DNA of 64,000 nucleotides, taken from Biomphalaria glabrata. Lineage: Eukaryota > Mollusca > Gastropoda > Planorbidae. The stretch lies in assembly GCF_947242115.1 (NCBI RefSeq), contig NC_074716.1:5620001-5684000 (forward strand), in the 5' to 3' direction. Shown here in pieces: positions 59,101 through 64,000 of the stretch; within the stretch, counting starts at the first letter, position 1, and every line of letters begins with the position of its first letter. A program made the position numbers and the translations under genes. The notes under the pieces were generated by a model, which had not been told where the DNA came from, ran no database searches, and saw only the letters and a list, made by a program, of their open reading frames with translations.

Positions 59101-61154
59101 AAGAAAACGTACAATCCAAACAACGGCCAGCTCCTCTACCACCGAAGCAAAAGCCACCTTAACCTGCGCTATCTGTGGACGGGAGTGTCTCTCCAAAATA
59201 GGGCTCCACAGCCAGATGAGGAAGTGTGCATTGAGATGAACCATAGTCGTTCTACGACTGAAGGAGGCCAATGAGGCCTATAGTAAAATTTATTCACAAA
59301 CTTAGGTTAGTGTTGAGCTATAACTTAAGACAAGACCCATTCATTTATAGGTTAGTGTCGAGCTATAACTTTAAGACAAGACCCATTCACTTAATGACGA
59401 AGAGGAAGCGAAAGCATAAACTATAAAAGGGTCTTGATTTTGCAATGTCGCAGGATCATACAATGTTCTTTTTATGTCAATATGATTCTGGAAATAAAGG
59501 CACTACCTTATGTAGAAAATGTGCTATTAAAAATGATAAATAAACAATCTTAATGTATCTTAAATGAACCTACGTCTTAGCTTCTCTCTGACGTTTACAT
59601 CTTGTTGCAATAATTGTAGTAATCACAACACAAATAATAATTAGAAGAACTCCAGCTGAGCTCAACCATATAACCAGTGGCGTCTTGATGTTGACACCAT
59701 GGGCTAAAAAGAAAGTAAGAATACGTATTTTATCGTGTAAACTATCTTTCAGGGCTGCATTTAGACTTGAAAAATCTCCAACTATTTGAAATATCAGTCG
59801 AGATTATTATCTTAATTTATATTATAAAATACAGACGTTACTTTAAAAAAAAGATGATTATAATATGTCAATGCTAAATATTTCTCGGGGCACTAAAGGT
59901 ACAGCTCTTGTTGCATCCAGCCCTGACTATTTTCAGCGGAAAATGCACACATTTTAGTTAACTTATTTCAACAGAATTAAGAATTATCAACACGGTTTAA
60001 ACCAGAGATGGACACGCTTTATTTTTTTATGTAAAAGGACCGTTTCAAGAAAAATGCGCTGTTAGAACTGCAGGTAAATTACTGCTATGGAGGCTGAGAC
60101 ACAAACTGTATTATACAAATATTGGCAAAAATACAAATGACTTTTGATCGTAGAAAAGATTGTTATCACAATTACATCTCGAGCTATATAAAAATGTTTA
60201 ACGCTTGGATTCAGTATGATACACTTGTTTGTCAAATGTTCTACATGTTTCGGATGTTCCTTCAGAGTTGAAGATAATTTACTTCCTAGTCCAAACCTCC
60301 CGTAGGACGAAAAGGGGGTGGGGAGGGTGGCAGCGAATAGGGTTTGAACCCAGGACCATCGACAAGTCCGAACGACAGTCCAGCGCGCATATTGCACGAC
60401 CAGGCAGCCAGGTATGAGACTATACACTTTGTTACATTTAGAAAAAGTCAAAAGAATGCAATAACAGGTGTTTATTAGTGAGAGTGCATCTAATGTTCTT
60501 ATCATGTGTTTTGAATAACATTTCAATGTCATTGGTTTTAATAGAATCATCAATAACTATATGGTTGACTTTCAATGTGGTCCTCTGAAAATGATGTCAA
60601 ACAGTGGTCCACTAAATTTGAAACCACAATGTCGTCCACTATCATAAATGACTGATATGTTAAATGTCAATTGCGGGCCACTACAAAGTGCTGGGCCCGA
60701 TTTGGAGCAATCGGTCTAATCGGCTGGCTCTGGACTTACGATACTGGGAAGACTATGAGGACTTTTAAAAATTCAACTGCTTTCTAAGGACTATTATAAA
60801 AATATGTTTAATGTGGCTTTAAAAATATTTACACTATGAAACTGTACATTGAACTTAAAAAATCTGCTATTTAGTTAATTATACCTGGACCAGTTGTGAT
60901 ATTGCCACCAAAAGTCGTACTCTCATTCCCAAGTTTATTGAAGGCAGTGATTGTGTAGTTATAGAGAGTATCAGCTGTCAGGTCTGACGTCACAAGTTCT
61001 GCTTCATTTACTTGATAAATCAACACTTGAGTGTCTGATACCAGCGTGATATTATAATGATGTACAATTCCTCGTGAAGAGTTAAACTTCAGAACATATG
61101 GAGGTGTGTTCAAGTTACTTTCTTCTTCTAGAACTTCTCCAGGCTGAGCTGGCA
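53146..61154 (-). CDS. fibronectin type III-domain single-pass membrane protein, last four exons
   Basis: Exons on the - strand: 61154-60885, 59703-59574, 57184-57087 and 53285-53146 (TAA). All phases agree; 5' exons lie outside the window. The first visible exon is an FN3-like domain (PAQPGEVLEEESN, PYVLKFNSSRG, LTADTLYNYTITAFNKLGNE) with N-glycosylation sequons NIT, NYT and NES. The second encodes VNIKTPLVIWLSS then a transmembrane helix (LLIIICVVITTIIATRC) and a basic stop-transfer KRQRE. The rest is a cytoplasmic tail of about 80 residues ending SCDDDLYMNAAAINENTEDF plus YEDFS. The topology suggests a type I cell-surface receptor or adhesion molecule; I cannot name it. A LINE insertion with a long target duplication splits the last intron and duplicates its acceptor. 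Y-M-N-A fits a Grb2-type SH2 site by pattern only. Confidence 0.8.
53232..53340. repeat. 109-bp target-site duplication, left copy
   Basis: TATGCTGTTGGCTTACATAT to TTAAAACAACTCTTCTCAAT plus CT. Identical to 56413-56521 except one C/T difference. It covers 54 bp of the FN3 gene's last exon (53232-53285), its acceptor and about 53 bp of intron. Confidence 0.95.
53341..56412 (+). mobile_element. young 5'-truncated I-like LINE with RT and RNase H
   Basis: A 3.07 kb non-LTR retrotransposon. The frame opens upstream of RT (53348-54850) with KKAPGPDGITPEMLKH, PIPKKGKDASTAEGYRPISL, VFIDLKQAYDKVWRPGLLHK, HGLPQGSVLS and LLYADD. A frame change at about 54725 directly joins YADD to NTSKTVYSL, where related elements have some 40-50 more residues, so an internal deletion is likely. 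The second frame (to 55853) gives LPKYLGVTLDRKL and RNase H motifs (IFAYTDGSTSI, DAETMAVCEAL, VVVTDSKSVL). A poly-C tract near 55780-55792 shifts to a third frame (to 56368) with IMQWVPSHMVVTGN and the CPRCGEEEETVPHILFDCPR tail. The 3' end is a TGATGATGATGATGA repeat. RNase H places it in the I group. It is antisense to the FN3 gene. Confidence 0.93.
56387..56466 (-). pseudogene. duplicated partial last exon of the FN3 gene (potential alternative terminal exon)
   Basis: On the - strand the duplicated acceptor TTTTTTTTCTAG precedes GAAGTGACCATGG at 56466, identical to the true exon start at 53285. After 54 bp the exon copy runs into the LINE 3' repeat and reads, in the host frame, ...VSQQH then IIIIIKLH and TAG (56389-56387). 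Splicing here would give a C-terminus of 26 residues instead of 46 after the junction, lacking the LYMNA and FYEDF segments. Confidence 0.75.
56413..56521. repeat. 109-bp target-site duplication, right copy
   Basis: Matches 53232-53340 with one difference (TTTTCCAATACC here, TTTTCTAATACC there). It marks the 3' boundary of the LINE. Confidence 0.95.
56995..57062 (-). mobile_element. hAT (Charlie-like) terminal fragment
   Basis: On the - strand it begins CAGTGATGCCTAAAATACGG, then GGGCCAGATCCGGCCCGCAA, the familiar CAGTG...GGCCCGCGGGCC end of hAT elements. The other end is not recognised. A shorter relic is at 7076-7118. Confidence 0.65.
57655..57865 (-). mobile_element. LINE zinc-finger C-terminus fragment
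   Basis: The - strand gives AEDKRRRRKENLNRPPADNG, then CPGCGKICKSQLGLRSHGKY plus C, a CxxC...HxxxC finger, ending TPH and a stop. Same domain plan as 58200-59280 and 35404-35880 but a different sequence subfamily. In the FN3 gene intron. Confidence 0.75.
58200..59280 (+). mobile_element. 5'-truncated LINE: RT thumb to C-terminal zinc finger
   Basis: Open from 58293 to 59162. It begins at the RT catalytic block as MLFANDAAVVAHTQEELQSL (FAND in place of FADD), continues KEYGLTISTKKTNVMGPPAT, VNEFCYLGSTITDDLSLEEE, STLLYGSESWTTYAKQERKL, RRLRWLEHVRRMEDKRIPKV and INTANWKDIALDRNRWRQTV. One frame shift at about 59130 precedes the finger CAICGRECLSKIGLHSQMRK plus C. The long open frame suggests a fairly recent insertion. 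Its start at the RT core shows 5' truncation. Confidence 0.88.
60232..60412 (-). mobile_element. SINE family A, reverse orientation
   Basis: The + strand reads ACATGTTTCGGATGTTCCTT, TTACTTCCTAGTCCAAACCT, GGTTTGAACCCAGGACCATC and ATTGCACGACCAGGCAGCCA, the complement of family A. It lies in the FN3 gene intron between the FN3 and transmembrane exons, in gene-sense orientation. Confidence 0.85.
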
Positions 61155-61733
61155 CTGTACAGTAGACAACAAAAAGTTCTTTAATACCGCTGAGTGGGTG
61201 TCACCACCTCAAAGTATTTCTATAAAGGATTACTAGTGGATATTAGTGGATTATATCATACTCCATATGCGTTGTTATTATCATTATCGCATATATTAAA
61301 GTAATTAAACATACTATTTGTGTCTGCTACATAAGGAGTTATTTCCTCATTTACGAGAGATGTATGAACTTATGAAATATTCATCCCAACAACGCATACA
61401 ACATAAGTTTATAATATGAACCCAATGTCACTACGCTTACATCCAAAACAACCCCAGTGACAGTAAGTAATGCATAGCATGAAATAATAACAATTTCATT
61501 TATATACCGTAGCTAACAAACAAATATTGTTCTTAAAAATCTACATCAATATAGATGCACACAATACTTTCAAAATATTCACACTATGGGGGATTTTCGT
61601 ACTAAAGGCTATTTACAGTATTCTATTTGTTTAAATTTTGAGACATTTTGTCAATGTATTTTTATTATAAAATTATTAACAAGCAAAATATGAAAAACAT
61701 TCTTAAAAAAGAAAAAAGGTTAGGCCTATATTA
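61155..61733. other. FN3 gene intron, AT-rich
   Basis: The acceptor region of the FN3 exon is followed by AT-rich DNA. I see nothing coding or clearly repetitive. Confidence 0.5.
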
Positions 61734-63130
61734 ATTGTAGTTGTATCAATTAGTTTGGATCAGTCATGTTATTAGATTTTTAACATATCTAGACAATAAT
61801 AGAAATAATAACAATAATAAATCTGTGCGATTAGAAATATGGTGATCAATTGTTTTTGTTTAGCGCTATTTCATCCTTTTAGCTTTCTCTTTTTGTTATG
61901 ATCTTGACACTTGTCTAGACCAGTTGGAAATGGACAGGGGGAGAAAGAATGGGGCATTGATTGTTTTGTTGTCAGGTGACCAAGTTCACCACCATATTTG
62001 CTTAAAAAATTACAATATTTTGGCATTGATGGTCCATTGCATCAGTGGATTAAAGATTTTCTGATAGGGAGAGAACAAACTGTAATAATAAAAGGCTCTA
62101 AATCAACACCGATAACAGTAAACTCAGGTGTACCTCAAGGAATAGTCTTAGGTCCACTACTATTTTTAATTTACATAAATGATTTACCAAATTGCATTAC
62201 TTCAGGAACAAAAGTCAGATTATTTGCAGACGATTGCATAATATATGGAACAATAAAAACATCACAAGATACACAAGTTGTACAAAGAGAATTAGATGAA
62301 TTACAGAAATGGGAATCAAATTAGAGCATGTCTTTCCACCCAGAAAAATATCAATTATTAAGAAAAACAAAAAAACTAAAACAAATTAATTCCACTTATC
62401 TTATTTATGGTAAACCAGTAACAGACTAAAAACGCAAAATACCTAGGTGTTGTAATAAATGAAAAACTGTCACGGAATCCCCATATTGATAAAAGTATCA
62501 AAAAATCAAACAAAGCAATAGGGTTTATTAAAAGAAATTTCTATAAATCAAATAAGAACATAAAACTAAAATGTTATTTAACTTTGGTTAGGCCAATAAT
62601 AGAATACGCATCCTTTGTTTGGGACCCCTCAACTCAAGAAAACATTAAGAAACTGGAACAGACACAAAATAGAGCAGTGAGATTCATAGCAAACGAATAT
62701 TCACATTTGACTAGAGTAACACCTTTAGTAAAATCGATAAAATTAGAAAGCATTCAGGATATAAGACTCAAAAGTAAAGTAGCAATTATATAAAAAACAC
62801 TGAACATAATCTTCAAATACAAAACCAAAATTTAATAGAATACTTAGAATTTAGAAAGACACAAAGATAAAGGCAAATTCCTCGTTCTATATTCTAGGAC
62901 AAATTTGTACAAATGCTCCTTCTTCCCTAGTGCCATCAGAGCTTGGAATGGGTTATCTGAGCTAGCCAGGAAAACCAGTGACTTGGCAGAATTTAAGCCA
63001 TTGGTTAATATGCATGACTGAATGCATGAGGCGTAATACGTAATCATCATATTTTGAAGTAACGTCTGTTTTAGATAAGATAAAGAAATAATTGTGCAAA
63101 ATTTCAGCTTGATCTGAGATTGGGTATCGA
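61734..63130 (+). repeat. dispersed ~250-bp repeat (copy 2), split by a LINE
   Basis: The left part, 61734-61960 (ATTAGTTTGGATCAGTCATG, then AATAAATCTGTGCGATTAGA), and the right part, 63087-63130 (TTGTGCAAAATTTCAGCTTG then GAGATTGGGT), match 9239-9490 in order. The Jockey-like LINE lies between them, so it probably inserted into an existing copy. Confidence 0.55.
61990..63080 (+). mobile_element. Jockey-like LINE, 5'-truncated
   Basis: It starts within RT: LKKLQYFGIDGPLHQWIKDF, VNSGVPQGIVLGPLLFLIYI, VRLFADDCIIYG and QRELDELQKWESN. After stops near 62322 and about 62426 the frame resumes with VRPIIEYASFVWDPSTQENI and RAVRFIANEYSHLTRVTPL. The 3' part gives RTNLYKCSFFPSAIRAWNGL then SELARKTSDLAEFKPLVNMH, and ends with GAAGTAACGTCTGTTTTAGA plus TAAGATAAAG. 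This 3' end is the source type for the detached tails at 6772, 32740, 34137/36917 and 35925. Confidence 0.88.
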
Positions 63131-63770
63131 AGCCCGAAGCCCACCAGTTGATACTCCCATCACCAAATTATCAAATTCGCTGATGACAGAGATATCATTG
63201 GACTTGTCGCAGTTGACGAAAGTGTGTACTGGTCAACAGTTGGCACCTTTTAGCAACTTTCTAATTTTGAATGCTCACAAAAGTAAAGAAATTATTGTAG
63301 ATTTCAGGAAGCAAAAAAGACCATCTTGAAGAAATTCAGATCAACAACCAAACCGTAGACCGAGTGCAAGAATATAAATACCTAGGCACAACTATAATTG
63401 ACAATTTCTAAAATAAGTGAAAATCTTTAGACCAAAATACATCAACTTTGTCATCACCTGCTGGTATGGTAATAATTCACTGGCTCAAAAACAAAGACTA
63501 AATAGACTAATTTAAAAAGCTTCGTATACCACTTAAACACAGTTACCTTCTCTTGAATAACTTTTTTTCATAAACGAAGCCTTTCTAAAACACATACGAT
63601 TCTTAAAAACAATTTGCACCCATTTAACTACAGTTAAATCAGATCTGAAGAAACTGGTCAGCTCCTCTCTATTAAGGACAAAAAGATTTAAGAAAACTCG
63701 TTTATTCCAGTTTCAATCAGGGTGTTTTAAGGTCACTTGTCGTCATCAAGAAGTACATAATTAATATGCG
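63131..63770 (+). mobile_element. CR1/Rex1-like LINE fossil
   Basis: Pieces on the + strand include LNAHKSKEIIVDFRKQKRP, EEIQINNQTVDRVQEYKYLG and, further on, SSLLRTKRFKKTRLFQFQSG. VDFR...INxxxVxxVxxYKYLG is the post-RT signature of Rex1/CR1-type LINEs. Several frame changes; inactive. Confidence 0.65.
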
Positions 63771-63859
63771 CTGGTTGTCTGTGTGTGAGTGTGCGCGCGT
63801 ATATTACGTTTGTAAATATTGTTAGTGTTGGCATCTCTATTGTTATTGTTACAGTAGTT

Positions 63860-64000
63860 ACTGAGGAAAAATCAGTAAACATTGATACTGACCATTGGGA
63901 AGAGATAGCCTTAGACCGCACTAGTTGGAGAGAGATTGTGACCAAGAAAGCTATAGACAGTGAGAAAACACGGGCCTCGACTTCTGAAGAAAAGCATGCC
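63860..64000 (+). mobile_element. LINE fragment, same family as 58200-59280, cut by window end
   Basis: VNIDTDHWEEIALDRTSWRE then IVTKKAIDSEKTRAS matches VNINTANWKDIALDRNRWRQ and TVTKKAMDSESTW of the copy at 58981-59090. It begins abruptly at about 63868 and runs off the window. Confidence 0.8.

Overview
This 64 kb window is AT-rich, intron-rich animal DNA. It most likely comes from a gastropod mollusc, probably a freshwater pulmonate. That placement is an inference from the protein similarity, the many LINE and tRNA-derived SINE copies, and the dense AGATCT/TCTAGA motif clusters; no ribosomal or mitochondrial marker is present. Five host genes can be read exon by exon with consistent splice phases, and everything else is introns, UTRs and repeats.

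Layout of host genes. (1) 1555-6757, + strand: the last seven exons of phenylalanine hydroxylase (PAH), with the 5' part outside the window and a 3' UTR to about 7600. (2) 9019-14202, - strand: IST1, a complete five-exon coding sequence for an ESCRT-III-related protein, convergent with PAH. (3) 24326-27142, - strand: IRAK1BP1, four exons. (4) 27851-29220, + strand: JAGN1 (jagunal), two exons, head-to-head with IRAK1BP1 across about 0.7 kb that must hold both promoters. (5) 39034-50894, + strand: CDC5L, a complete 19-exon, 797-residue Myb-type component of the Prp19 spliceosome complex. (6) 53146-61154, - strand: the last four exons of an unnamed type I membrane protein with a fibronectin III domain, one transmembrane helix and a tyrosine-containing cytoplasmic tail.

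The repeats are a nested archive: two RT LINE fossils of one family; an I-like LINE with RNase H; Jockey-like LINEs and many detached Jockey 3' tails; LINEs with a C-terminal zinc finger; three tRNA-headed SINE families (one with seven copies); hAT-type elements with intact 8-bp target duplications; and two TG...CA elements that look like solo LTRs.

The two most interesting structures are both about splicing. In CDC5L intron 11, a 31-bp minisatellite has copied the intron's own 3' splice site 12 extra times, each copy carrying a branch-point-like ACTAAT, a pyrimidine-rich stretch and CACAG|GTCTG. In the FN3 membrane-protein gene, a young 3.07 kb LINE is flanked by a 109-bp target-site duplication that copied the last intron's acceptor plus 54 bp of the last exon. 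The gene now has two competing last exons, and the upstream one gives a shorter, different C-terminus. No prokaryote-type operon, CRISPR or toxin system is present.
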